DNA of 64,000 nt from Paucisalibacillus algeriensis (lineage in GTDB: Bacteria; Bacillota; Bacilli; Bacillales; Amphibacillaceae), in contig NZ_CBYO010000022.1 of NCBI RefSeq assembly GCF_000577245.1, forward strand, positions 124,001 through 188,000. The letters are read 5' to 3'. Shown piece by piece: positions 1 through 7,925 of this stretch. Each line of letters begins with the position of its first letter. The first letter of the stretch is position 1. A program made the translations under genes and the position numbers. The notes beneath the pieces were generated by a model, which did no database searches, was not told the origin of the DNA, and was given only the letters and a program-made list of their open reading frames with translations.

Positions 1-790
1 CCTCGTAACTTTCAACAATTTTAAGGATAACCAGCTTCCCCCATAACCAATGCTCCTCTGCACGATAGTTTGGAATCCCATTCTGCATGGAACCTTTTCG
101 GATTGATTCATGAGTAAACTCCTGAAAACCTAGAGATGCCTCATTGTGTATATGCTCACTAATAATTTCAAATAGAGCATTAAGGTCGCCATTATTTAAT
201 GCTTTAATATACGTCTGAATAACCTCGTTCTGAGTTAAATTTTCATGTTTTATTTTTGTATTGTTTTCAGTGAGGAAATCTCTTTTGCTTAATCTCTTTT
301 CCATTCTTCTAATGGTTGAATAGACTCCACCTTTAGTAGTTTTAATAATACTAGCTACCTCTTCGGCTTTAAATTTAAATACTTTTACCAATAAAAAAAC
401 GGAAACTTGTCTTGGAGTAAACAGTGCAACCAAATATTCAAGTGCTTCTTCTATGTTCAGATTATCTGAAAAATCCTCGCTTTGTTCATCTACCTCCTCA
501 AGGGATCCAACTATACGTTTCTCCCTACGACAATGGTCAATCCATGTATTGGTAGCAACTCGGTATAAATAAGACTTTGGATTTTCTGGATGCCAAACTT
601 GATAAAAACCACCAAACGCCTTAATTAAAGTTTCCTGAAACAAATCTTCCCCATCCCAAGGAGAGCCTGTTAAATACCGGCAATATTTCCATAAATCCTC
701 CCTGAAATCAAGAATCAACTTGCTAAACTCTTCTCTCAATTCCCTCGACTTTTCTGTAAAAAGTACAGTTTTTTCTTCAATGGAATTCAT
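1..790 (-). CDS. ECF-type RNA polymerase sigma factor with C-terminal extension (3' end beyond window)
   Basis: Reading leftward from an ATG at 790, the frame stays open to the window edge (about 263 codons). Early residues form sigma region 2: DLFQETLIKAF, then YLYRVATNTWIDHCRREKR, the core-binding and -10 recognition helices. After a short acidic linker comes region 4 (LFTPRQVSVFLLV, then a helix-turn-helix ending STIRRMEKRL). Some 80 further residues (including IQTYIKALNNGDLNALFEI) look like the SnoaL-like tail of SigJ/ECF41-type factors, which usually tunes activity in place of an anti-sigma factor. No anti-sigma gene is visible on the known side. The target regulon cannot be told from the sequence. 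Identification is from motifs; the tail assignment is inference. Confidence 0.85.
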   Translation of the reverse strand, partial: MNSIEEKTVLFTEKSRELREEFSKLILDFREDLWKYCRYLTGSPWDGEDLFQETLIKAFGGFYQVWHPENPKSYLYRVATNTWIDHCRREKRIVGSLEEVDEQSEDFSDNLNIEEALEYLVALFTPRQVSVFLLVKVFKFKAEEVASIIKTTKGGVYSTIRRMEKRLSKRDFLTENNTKIKHENLTQNEVIQTYIKALNNGDLNALFEIISEHIHNEASLGFQEFTHESIRKGSMQNGIPNYRAEEHWLWGKLVILKIVESYE

Positions 791-942
791 TCATCAACAC
801 CCCCCTTTATTGCCATCTATTAATACTAACGAATAAGAAATTAAAATTTATACTACCATTTACAAAAAATATATCCCACTACATACATTTCAACAAAAAA
901 AACTCATTCCCTGCAAAAAACATTAAATTTAGACAAAAAAGA

Positions 943-990
943 TGCCTGTCAGATCCCATATTCATATTTGAACATAAGATCTGACAGGCA
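943..990 (-). terminator. Terminator of the SMR operon, built from the GGTGCCTGTCA repeat
   Basis: A perfect 13-bp stem (943-955 with 978-990) lies 8 bases after the stop of the last SMR gene. On the minus strand it is followed by a T-rich run. The outer arm begins GGGTGCCTGTCA, the head of the dispersed repeat also found near 15354, 19754 and 22029. Confidence 0.75.
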
Positions 991-998
991 CCCTTCGA

Positions 999-1310
999 TT
1001 AAACGACTTTTAAGCCAGTAACTCCAATTATAATTGCTAATAAACTTACCATTCTAAATAAACTTTTAGATTCCCCAAAGAATAGCATATTCATTAGCAC
1101 AACTCCTCCAGTACCAACTCCGGTCCAAGTGGCATAAGCAATGCTGGTCGGTAGGTAATCAAAGGAAGCGTAGATAAAAGTAAAGGATAGACCAAGTCCA
1201 CCTGCATACAGGAGAGCATTGGCTATATTTCTTTTTTCATTATATCGATTCAAACCCCAAACACCAACAAGTTCATTGACAGCAGCTAATACAACATATA
1301 ACCAACCCAT
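999..1310 (-). CDS. Small multidrug resistance (SMR) efflux subunit, YvdR-like
   Basis: This 103-residue protein consists almost entirely of four membrane helices, the normal SMR size. Glu13 in helix 1 (AAVNELVGVWG) corresponds to the proton- and substrate-binding Glu14 of EmrE. The third and fourth helices carry the family pattern AYATWTGVGTGG and LLAIIIGVTGLKVV. Its stop overlaps nothing, and its ATG abuts the stop of the neighbouring SMR gene at 1310, so the two are translationally coupled. They probably form a heterodimeric proton-drug antiporter like EbrAB or YvdSR. The linked TetR gene supports inducible efflux. The substrate (cationic drug, guanidinium or other) cannot be read from the sequence. 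Confidence 0.88.
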   Translation of the reverse strand: MGWLYVVLAAVNELVGVWGLNRYNEKRNIANALLYAGGLGLSFTFIYASFDYLPTSIAYATWTGVGTGGVVLMNMLFFGESKSLFRMVSLLAIIIGVTGLKVV

Positions 1311-1651
1311 TATTCTAATACTCCTTTCGATTCTTTTTTATCATCGGATAGTTTTAAACCAACAACACCGGCAATAATCAAAAGAATAAAAAATATCTTT
1401 GCAAAACGGATTTGTTCATGAAAAATAAAGATATCCATTAAAAACGTTCCGACTGTCCCAAATCCCGCAAAAATCGCATATACCGTACCAGTAGGAAGCC
1501 CTTCACAAGCTTTTGCTAGAAAATGCAAATCTAATAAAATAAACGATACAATCAATGCCCAGTGCCACCAGGTAGATGCCGTGTTGAACCCGTAAATCCA
1601 AACCAGTTCAGCTAAACTCGTTAACACAACATACATCCATGATTTATTCAT
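1310..1651 (-). CDS. Small multidrug resistance (SMR) efflux subunit, YvdS-like
   Basis: The protein has 113 residues and four predicted membrane helices. The membrane Glu (LTSLAELVWIYGF) and the SMR signature GTVYAIFAGFGTVGTFL are visible, and the tail is hydrophilic (SDDKKESKG). The ATG at 1651 is chosen because GGAGAG stands just upstream. An in-frame ATG at 1684 would give an 11-residue extension but falls inside the palindromic operator candidate and lacks a good ribosome site. This is the first gene of the two-gene SMR operon. The charged tail on one subunit and its absence on the other is typical of heterodimeric SMR pairs with fixed opposite topologies. The B. subtilis yvdT-yvdS-yvdR arrangement is the same. 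Confidence 0.88.
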   Translation of the reverse strand: MNKSWMYVVLTSLAELVWIYGFNTASTWWHWALIVSFILLDLHFLAKACEGLPTGTVYAIFAGFGTVGTFLMDIFIFHEQIRFAKIFFILLIIAGVVGLKLSDDKKESKGVLE

Positions 1652-1674
1652 ACTAACACTCTCCATTTTCTCCG

Positions 1675-1691
1675 TGACTGACATTCAGTCA
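1675..1691. promoter_or_regulatory. Candidate TetR operator in the SMR leader
   Basis: Perfect inverted repeat TGACTGA-CAT-TCAGTCA immediately upstream of the first SMR gene. It shares the core GACTGA with the palindrome in front of the tetR gene (2394-2410). Two related 17-bp palindromes at the two promoters of this locus suggest one repressor acting at both. This is inference from symmetry and placement. Confidence 0.6.
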
Positions 1692-1701
1692 TTTTATGCC
1701 T

Positions 1702-1741
1702 AAAAGAAAATTCCTTATTTTTAAAAGGAAGTATTTCTTTT
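1702..1741 (-). terminator. AT-rich hairpin after tetR
   Basis: Arms 1702-1716 and 1725-1741 pair over about 13 bases, interrupted by a small mismatch, around an AT-only loop. It lies between the end of the tetR gene and the SMR genes transcribed in the same direction, so it could reduce read-through. The stem is weak because it is almost all A and T. Confidence 0.35.
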
Positions 1742-1782
1742 ATGTTTCAATTTTGTTGGCATCTTTTAGTGAGCTATAGGCA

Positions 1783-2376
1783 TTATTGTTCTTTATGGTT
1801 TAACTTTACCCCCAAACCGTACATAGAAAACTCCCAGACCTCTTTTTTCTTAATTGCTTCCATATCTTTATCTCCATGAGAATATAGAAAAGTTTGTTCT
1901 GCTGCAGATTCTATTAAATCAATTAAAAGTACAGCAGTTTGGTCAGGGTCTAAATTTTGACGCAATGTCCCAGCTTCCTTTGCTTGGCTCAAAAATCTAC
2001 TCATCCATGTATAATATTGGGAATAAAGTGCTTCCCATTCTTGTAGGTAATCTGTGGATGCTAGACCCGCATATACCAAAGCAAAGATTTGGCGGTATTC
2101 TTTTGTTACAGAAAATGCTACATCGATTACTTCCTTCATTTGATCAGAAAAAGGATCATTTTTATTTACCTTCTTAATTATTTCATTCAACGTTTTTTCT
2201 ACCATTACCTCCGCAATAGAAGGTATGACAGATAATTTAGATGAAAAGTAAATATAAAATGTACCCTGTGCTATACCAGCCTTTTTCACGATATCAGATA
2301 CTTTCGTTTTCTCCAAACCCTTTTCCGTAAAAACATCCATTGCAGCATGTATAATCCGTTCTTTTTTATTATCCAT
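1783..2376 (-). CDS. TetR/AcrR-family repressor of the SMR operon
   Basis: A 197-residue protein with the N-terminal TetR helix-turn-helix (IIHAAMDVFTEKGLEKTKVSDIVKKAG, then TFYIYFSSK) and a helical C-terminal ligand-binding domain of normal length. The ATG at 2376 is preferred because GGAGG lies eight bases ahead; a longer frame from 2409 lacks a ribosome site. The gene is immediately upstream of, and co-directional with, the two SMR genes, as in B. subtilis yvdT-yvdSR. The likely role is drug-responsive repression of the efflux pair and of itself. The inducer is unknown. Confidence 0.88.
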   Translation of the reverse strand: MDNKKERIIHAAMDVFTEKGLEKTKVSDIVKKAGIAQGTFYIYFSSKLSVIPSIAEVMVEKTLNEIIKKVNKNDPFSDQMKEVIDVAFSVTKEYRQIFALVYAGLASTDYLQEWEALYSQYYTWMSRFLSQAKEAGTLRQNLDPDQTAVLLIDLIESAAEQTFLYSHGDKDMEAIKKKEVWEFSMYGLGVKLNHKEQ

Positions 2377-2393
2377 TTTGCTTCCTCCACCAA

Positions 2394-2410
2394 AATGACT
2401 GATTGTCATT
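2394..2410. promoter_or_regulatory. Candidate TetR operator in front of tetR
   Basis: Perfect inverted repeat AATGAC-TGATT-GTCATT just upstream of the tetR start at 2376. It overlaps the region where an autoregulatory operator is expected. See the related palindrome at 1675-1691. Confidence 0.6.
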
Positions 2411-2583
2411 CATTATACAGTAATTTTCAAAAAAGTCAATACGAATACTTGAATTAAGGCATTTTATCACACGACAATAAATGTCGTATTTTTCTTAGTA
2501 TTTCATTCTTATTCTACATCGTTGAAGAATAAAATAGCTAGCAATAAGGATAATAACGGTAACTTATTATGGAGTGGTATATT

Positions 2584-3039
2584 ATGGTCTTTGCATTAAT
2601 TTCTGCATTTATTTTTATGGTGGTTGCCTATCTGATACCTAAGCGGTTAAGCTATGTGGAAATGTATACAGCGATTTTATTTTCCTGTGTCTTCCAATTA
2701 ATTGTCGATATTCTATTAGAATTTAAATATGGTTTATACGGTTACTTTGACAAAGGTGTTGATTATCGAACATTTGTCTTTATTTTCATGGTCTATCCTC
2801 CGCTCACAATTATCTTTCTAAATTATTTTCCCATTGGGAAAGGAAGCGTTATTCTATCAATGTATTTTTTAGGGTGGGTCATATTTGCTATTGTATATGA
2901 ATTTTTTGCTGTTCAGGCAGGAGCGTTCTATTATGAAAACTGGAAGTTATGGTACTCCGCTGTGATTTATCCCTTTGTATATCTACTTATAAGCCTTAAT
3001 TTTCTTTTCATAAGAAAATTGATTGCACAAGATAAATAG
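2584..3039 (+). CDS. CBO0543-type integral membrane protein (first of a tandem pair)
   Basis: A 151-residue hydrophobic protein with about five membrane helices. It fits the poorly characterised CBO0543 family found in many Firmicutes, with the hallmark segment VYPPLTIIFLNYFPIGKG between helices. The ATG at 2584 has GGAGTGG six bases upstream; the in-frame ATG at 2569 lacks a site. The next gene (3068) encodes a relative, suggesting duplication or a paired complex. No function is established for the family. The assignment rests on pattern recognition of the family's YP-PATxxxLxxFP core. Confidence 0.65.
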   Translation: MVFALISAFIFMVVAYLIPKRLSYVEMYTAILFSCVFQLIVDILLEFKYGLYGYFDKGVDYRTFVFIFMVYPPLTIIFLNYFPIGKGSVILSMYFLGWVIFAIVYEFFAVQAGAFYYENWKLWYSAVIYPFVYLLISLNFLFIRKLIAQDK

Positions 3040-3067
3040 CTAAAAATACTACCTTGGAGCGATAAAT

Positions 3068-3592
3068 ATGCATTTTATTTATAACTTATTATTTTTAATA
3101 GCTGGATGGAAATGGGGAAAGTGGCGAGAATGGAGAAAATACTATTCGACTATATTGTTTTTTATACTTTGCGATTTTTTTGCTAATATCTTAACCTACA
3201 ATTATCCTTTATGGCGATACCAGGAAAGTATATTTGCCACAAATATATTAACTAATCATTCCTATATCTCTATTATGATTATGTTTATTGTATACCCAGC
3301 TACAACACTTATCTATCTTGGACACTTCCCTAAGGGGACCGGAAAAAAAGTTCTGTGGGTTCTTTTCTGGGTGGCTCTTTATTGGGGAGTTGAATTTGTA
3401 AATCTACATTATTTTAAACTAATCAGACATGAAAATGGATGGTCCATGGGTTGGTCTCTTGCATTTAATATAGTTATGTTTTCAACTGTATGGGCTCATT
3501 ATCGAAAGCCTATTTTAGCTTGGAGTTTTGCAATAATTTGGTCCTTTATTTTAATTATGTATTTTAATATTCCTCTTAATGCGTTACCATAA
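3068..3592 (+). CDS. CBO0543-type integral membrane protein (second of a tandem pair)
   Basis: A 174-residue protein with about five membrane helices and the shared core VYPATTLIYLGHFPKGTGKK, matching VYPPLTIIFLNYFPIGKG in the upstream gene. The spacing of 28 bases and a GGAG ribosome site 8 bases before ATG suggest co-transcription with it. The N-terminal aromatic and basic stretch (GWKWGKWREWRKYY) is a likely positively charged cytoplasmic or interfacial segment. No catalytic residues stand out. Function unknown. Confidence 0.65.
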   Translation: MHFIYNLLFLIAGWKWGKWREWRKYYSTILFFILCDFFANILTYNYPLWRYQESIFATNILTNHSYISIMIMFIVYPATTLIYLGHFPKGTGKKVLWVLFWVALYWGVEFVNLHYFKLIRHENGWSMGWSLAFNIVMFSTVWAHYRKPILAWSFAIIWSFILIMYFNIPLNALP

Positions 3593-3604
3593 TCCAACTA
3601 AAAA

Positions 3605-3633
3605 GGGGGAAAAGCTTAAATGCTTTTCGCCCC
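3605..3633. terminator. Bidirectional terminator between convergent genes
   Basis: Stem of GGGG-AAAAGC (3606-3615) with GCTTTT-C-GCCCC (3622-3633) around a six-base loop. It lies just after the second CBO0543 gene and overlaps the stop codon of the convergent osmC-type gene. Confidence 0.6.
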
Positions 3634-4041
3634 ATTAACACCATTTATTGAATAACTAGCTGTAATTTCAGCACTTAAGGAGTGTGATACAGAACAATAT
3701 TTATCCATTGATAATTCAATTGCGCGTACTACTTTTTCTTCTGGTAAATCCCCTTCAAGCGCATAATGGATATTCACCTTGGTAAACTTTTTCGGATGTT
3801 CTTCTGTACGTTCACCATTGACATCCATTTGAAAAGAGGTTGGATTAAGTCTCATTTTCGTCAATATCGATATGATATCAATTCCAGTACAACCTGCAAC
3901 TGCACTTAATAATAACTCGGTCGGTCTCGCACCCGTATTTTCTCCACCAACAGATTCAGCTGCATCCATTTTTAGTTCATGACCAGAAGGTGCAAGTCCG
4001 GTAAAGGCCATCTTTCCATCCCATTTTACGTTCAACTCCAT
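3616..4041 (-). CDS. OsmC/Ohr-family peroxidase-like protein (YhfA type)
   Basis: A 141-residue OsmC-fold protein. Two conserved cysteines sit in family contexts: VAGCTGIDIIS near residue 50 and DKYCSVSHSL near residue 115. Members reduce organic hydroperoxides using these thiols. The motif ENTGARPTELLLSAVAGC is typical of the YhfA-like branch. The ATG at 4041 follows a GGAGGG ribosome site; an upstream in-frame start at 4056 would put the site inside the gene. It is a single gene, convergent with the membrane protein pair. The reaction is inferred from the family, not shown here. Confidence 0.85.
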   Translation of the reverse strand: MELNVKWDGKMAFTGLAPSGHELKMDAAESVGGENTGARPTELLLSAVAGCTGIDIISILTKMRLNPTSFQMDVNGERTEEHPKKFTKVNIHYALEGDLPEEKVVRAIELSMDKYCSVSHSLSAEITASYSINGVNGAKSI

Positions 4042-4165
4042 TGAAATTCCCTCCAATAATTTAATCCTACTGGCATGTAGTTTGCCTCTATTTTCACTAA
4101 ATTACAACTTAATTGCTTGATGAATTAACCCTCATATCACCTAATGTAACGAAAGGGGAATAAAT

Positions 4166-4990
4166 ATGAAAGAGAAAATTTTGAATAGTCTTAGACAGAT
4201 TGAACAGACATACCAGGTCATCATTTTATACGCTTGTGAAGCAGGAAGCAGAGCATGGGGACTTGCATCCGAGATAAGTGATTATGATATTCGGTTCATT
4301 TATGCTTATCCTACGGAAACTTATTTAAGTATTGATCCAATTGGCATTGGTAAAAATCGGGATGTAATTGAAAATATAACGACTTCACCAAACAAGTTTG
4401 ATATAAATGGTTGGGAACTCACAAAGTCCTTAAGACTGTTTCGAAAATCAAATCCATCATTATTAGAATGGCTCCATTCTCCAATTGTTTATGATCAAGC
4501 TTTCTCGCCGATTCCTCAGATGAAAAAACTGTTTCCAAGTGTATTTAATCAAAAAGCCTGCATACTGCATTATATAAATATGGCACTCGGAAATTACGAA
4601 AAAATACTCAAAGAAGAAAAGCATAATATTAAAACCATTATTAATATCTTCCGTCCATTACTTGCTGCAAAATGGATAGAACAATACGGTAATTTTCCAC
4701 CACTAAACTTTCAGCAGTTGGTTGATACGTTAATTCAAGAGAGCGAAACAAAAGAAAATCTTCATTTGATAATAAATCAAAAATTAACTATTGAAATTAG
4801 TAAACAAATAGATTATCACACAATGTTGCAATATAGTTATGATGAAATTGAGCAAATTAAAAACCATGCTTTATCCTTAGAGACTAATACTATGGATATA
4901 ACCGAAAAGTTGAATACAGTATTTCGACATACATTATCTGAATTAGATGATCAGTATCATGTTCCACCTTGGTCAACACCCTCAACATGA
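4166..4990 (+). CDS. YcgL-type nucleotidyltransferase (polymerase beta fold)
   Basis: A 274-residue protein. The nucleotidyltransferase core lies near the N-terminus: EAGSRAWGLASEISDYDIRFIY, giving the GS-x4-G motif and the SDYDIR metal-binding aspartates. A long helical C-terminal domain follows (NPSLLEWLHSP, FRPLLAAKWIEQ). This matches the COG3541 YcgL group of predicted nucleotidyltransferases. The substrate is unknown; related proteins occur in RNA-repair and phage contexts. It has a good AAGGGG ribosome site and stands alone. Confidence is high for the fold, low for the role. Confidence 0.8.
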   Translation: MKEKILNSLRQIEQTYQVIILYACEAGSRAWGLASEISDYDIRFIYAYPTETYLSIDPIGIGKNRDVIENITTSPNKFDINGWELTKSLRLFRKSNPSLLEWLHSPIVYDQAFSPIPQMKKLFPSVFNQKACILHYINMALGNYEKILKEEKHNIKTIINIFRPLLAAKWIEQYGNFPPLNFQQLVDTLIQESETKENLHLIINQKLTIEISKQIDYHTMLQYSYDEIEQIKNHALSLETNTMDITEKLNTVFRHTLSELDDQYHVPPWSTPST

Positions 4991-5059
4991 AGCAATCCCC
5001 TAATTAGGTTATAATTAAGTTCGGGTAATGATAATTGTAAGAATAAGGAGAATTCAGTC

Positions 5060-5437
5060 ATGCAAAAACTAGTCTATGAACCCTCTTGGGGAAAACAGAT
5101 ATCAGATAAAGATCGGAATTTAGTTGAGAAGACGTTTGCGAAGGTTTCATTAACAAGAGACCCTGTACAATTTACCACCTTACGAACAGATAGGAATTAT
5201 AAGAATGAGTTGCTCATTATGGTAATTGTCCACAATACAACGGATGAAGAAATACCGTTCAAACAAAAAAAGCTATGCTACAAGCATAACAATAAAAAAA
5301 TAGCAGAACATATATTTCATTTACCAAATCTTAGCGTAGAACCGAATACTAGTATGCCATGGACATTTATTTTTCCAGTTGAAAGTTATGTATATGTCGT
5401 GGATATTGATAAAGGAAAATTAGAATTGGAGGAATAA
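5060..5437 (+). CDS. SLAP domain-containing protein
   Basis: A 125-residue beta-rich protein without signal peptide or membrane segment. The layout (LVYEPSWGKQISDKDRNLVEKTF..., then IMVIVHNTTDEEIPFKQ..., then FHLPNLSVEPNTSMPWTFIFP) is that of the SLAP domain, often seen with accessory Sec/S-layer-associated loci but also as stand-alone cytosolic proteins in Bacillaceae. The ribosome site AAGGAG is well placed. No S-layer or SecA2 gene is nearby, so its partner cannot be inferred. Family call by pattern; function unknown. Confidence 0.65.
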   Translation: MQKLVYEPSWGKQISDKDRNLVEKTFAKVSLTRDPVQFTTLRTDRNYKNELLIMVIVHNTTDEEIPFKQKKLCYKHNNKKIAEHIFHLPNLSVEPNTSMPWTFIFPVESYVYVVDIDKGKLELEE

Positions 5438-5583
5438 AATGGTATTGCGAGTAAGTAATACATATGTTAAACTAAAAAAGTGATTGCATTTATTGAAATA
5501 TAATATAATTATCCAATTATATTATAACACCAATCGATTTTAGAGTCAACAGAAAAGAAAAAATAAGATTGGGGTTGATTTTT

Positions 5584-7857
5584 GTGAGTAAAGACTTAAG
5601 TGTGAAAATGGAACAGAAACGCGTTGATGAAGTAGTACAAGAAATTAACATCAGAGAAGAAAAACTACTTTCCAAAGCAGGCGGACTTAAGGAAAGTATT
5701 ATCGATCTCCGTAAAAACTTTTGGGAGGATGTTACAGTTAATCTAGATGAACCAGATGATGTTATTGAGACACAGGCTAGTCTAAAGCAGCAAGCAGAGT
5801 TACTTGCAGAACGAGAAAGGTCTCACGGCGAAATTGGGAAAGAACTGAAAATATTAAAACGACTTAAAGAGTCTCCTTATTTCGGAAGAATCGATTTTAC
5901 CGAAAGTCCAGGAAATGAAAAAGAACAAATTTACGTTGGGATTGCTTCCCTAATGGATCATAATGAGGAAGATTTTTTAATTTATGATTGGCGAGCACCT
6001 ATTTCTAGTCTTTATTATGATTTCTCCCCTGGCGAAGCTTTTTATGAAACCTCTTTCGGTACCATAACAGGTGAAATAACGCTGAAAAGACAGTATATTA
6101 TCAGACAGAGTAAGATTAAAGGAATGTTTGATACTGGGGTTACAATCGTTGATGGCCTCTTACAAGCAGCACTTGGAAACAATGCAAGTACAACAATGAA
6201 AAGTATTGTTGCTACCATACAAAAAGAACAAAATAAAATTATTCGTAATGAGCATAGTAAACTACTTGTTGTACAAGGTGTTGCAGGTAGCGGAAAAACA
6301 TCTGCGGTACTACAACGTATTGCATATTTGTTGTATCGTTTCCGTGGTAGCTTGAATTCCGATAATTTATTGTTATTTTCACCTAACCCATTATTTTCAA
6401 GTTATATTGCGAATGTACTTCCAGAACTTGGAGAAACCAACATTAGCCAAACAACTTTCTTAGACTTTTTACGAAATGGAATTGAAAAAAATATTACAAT
6501 AGAATCTCCTTTTGAGCAAATGGAGTATATGTTAACCTGTAGTGATGGGGAGAGATTAACTTCCAGAAAACAAAATATGATCCTTAAGTCTAGTATTGAT
6601 TTTAAATTTATCTTAGATGATTATATTACTTCCTTGTTTTCCAGCGGAATACAATTTAGAAATATTACTTTTCAAAATAGGATATTAGTCTCCAAGGAAC
6701 GTATCTCTGATTACTTTTACTCACTGGAAGATATTCATTCGATTCCAAATAGAATGGAATATGTAGCGAAGTGGCTATTGAAAGAGTTGCGGTTCCATCA
6801 GGATAAGGAAAAGAAGAAGGACTGGGTTATGGATCATATCGAGTTGTTAGATAAGGAAGCTTATTTAAAAGCTTATTATGAAAACCAACTTGTTGATGAA
6901 GATGATTTTAGCTTAGAGGAAGATATTTTACGAGCTGAAGTAATAAAGAAACAATTCGCTCCTATCCGGAAGAAAGTGAAAAATTTTGCCTTTGTTCATA
7001 CCTTAGCTTCATATAAGAAGCTATTTGAAAAGAAACAAACAAAAGATGAATTATGGAAAACCATTTCTGAATTGACACTCGAAAATATTTCTAATAGATT
7101 CCTTACATGGGAAGATGCTACAGCCTACCGATATTTCAGGGGTAAACTGGTTGGAGATAAAGAAAATCGAGGGGTTCGTCATCTATTTATCGATGAAGCG
7201 CAAGATTATACTGCATTTCAATATGCATATATAAAGGAAATATTTCCATTTACACGAATGACGCTCTTAGGTGATATTAACCAAGCAATTTACACATATG
7301 CATCTAGAGAAAATCCACTGGTACCAGATTTTATTGAGGGTAATCATGAAAGAATCTTACTTACGAAAAGCTACCGTTCCACAAAGCAAATCGTTGAGTT
7401 CACCAAAAAGTTTGCACCTGGAGGAGAAATGATAGAGCCATTTGAGCGTGAAGGAGATCCTCCACATATTATGTTGCTGGAGGATGCCTCTAAGTTTTCA
7501 GGGGCTTTTATGGATACGATTAATAAATTACAAGAGAAAAAGTTTGAGACAATTGCAATCATCTGCAAAACATTAGAAGAAAGTAATAAGGTATACACGT
7601 TATTAGAGGATAAATTTGATATTAAACAAATCAATGAAGATACTTATTCATTTGAAAAAGGTATTGTTGTATTGCCCGTTTATCTAGCGAAAGGAATTGA
7701 ATTTGATGCCGTGATAATTCCAGATGCATCAAGTGACCAATATTATCAAGAATCTGACCGGACACTATTCTATACCGCATGTACAAGGGCAATGCATTCC
7801 TTAACTGTTTTTTCTGACCACAATCCTTGTATCTTTTTACAGGAAGCCCTTAACTAA
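5584..7857 (+). CDS. helD: HelD, UvrD-like RNA polymerase recycling ATPase
   Basis: A 757-residue superfamily 1 helicase-like protein. The N-terminal 60 residues form the coiled-coil arm that enters the RNA polymerase secondary channel in HelD. Walker A is VVQGVAGSGKTSAVLQRIAYLL. Walker B is HLFIDEAQDY. Motifs IV-VI include LTKSYRST, LAKGIEFDAVIIPDA and LFYTACTRAMHSL. HelD strips stalled RNA polymerase from nucleic acid and helps recycle it. The GTG at 5584 is chosen because GGGG stands about eight bases upstream; an in-frame TTG at 5569 lacks a site. It is monocistronic, ended by a very strong hairpin. Confidence 0.88.
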   Translation: MSKDLSVKMEQKRVDEVVQEINIREEKLLSKAGGLKESIIDLRKNFWEDVTVNLDEPDDVIETQASLKQQAELLAERERSHGEIGKELKILKRLKESPYFGRIDFTESPGNEKEQIYVGIASLMDHNEEDFLIYDWRAPISSLYYDFSPGEAFYETSFGTITGEITLKRQYIIRQSKIKGMFDTGVTIVDGLLQAALGNNASTTMKSIVATIQKEQNKIIRNEHSKLLVVQGVAGSGKTSAVLQRIAYLLYRFRGSLNSDNLLLFSPNPLFSSYIANVLPELGETNISQTTFLDFLRNGIEKNITIESPFEQMEYMLTCSDGERLTSRKQNMILKSSIDFKFILDDYITSLFSSGIQFRNITFQNRILVSKERISDYFYSLEDIHSIPNRMEYVAKWLLKELRFHQDKEKKKDWVMDHIELLDKEAYLKAYYENQLVDEDDFSLEEDILRAEVIKKQFAPIRKKVKNFAFVHTLASYKKLFEKKQTKDELWKTISELTLENISNRFLTWEDATAYRYFRGKLVGDKENRGVRHLFIDEAQDYTAFQYAYIKEIFPFTRMTLLGDINQAIYTYASRENPLVPDFIEGNHERILLTKSYRSTKQIVEFTKKFAPGGEMIEPFEREGDPPHIMLLEDASKFSGAFMDTINKLQEKKFETIAIICKTLEESNKVYTLLEDKFDIKQINEDTYSFEKGIVVLPVYLAKGIEFDAVIIPDASSDQYYQESDRTLFYTACTRAMHSLTVFSDHNPCIFLQEALN

Positions 7858-7865
7858 TTAGGTAG

Positions 7866-7915
7866 AGGTTAGGACAAAAGGATTTAACTTTACTAAATCA
7901 CTTTTGTCCTAACCT
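7866..7915. terminator. Strong bidirectional terminator
   Basis: The outer 15 bases (AGGTTAGGACAAAAG) pair perfectly with 7901-7915, and an inner stem continues the hairpin. It separates helD from the convergent AraC-family gene. Confidence 0.85.
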
Positions 7916-7925
7916 ATTATATTGT

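Noticed and set aside
999-1651. Guanidine (ykkC-type) riboswitch control of the SMR pair
   Set aside because: There is no structured leader; the space before the pair holds a TetR gene and palindromic operators instead.
1854-2177. Plus-strand frame of 107 codons opposite tetR
   Set aside because: It is the mirror of the TetR gene, has no ribosome site and a product of no recognisable kind.
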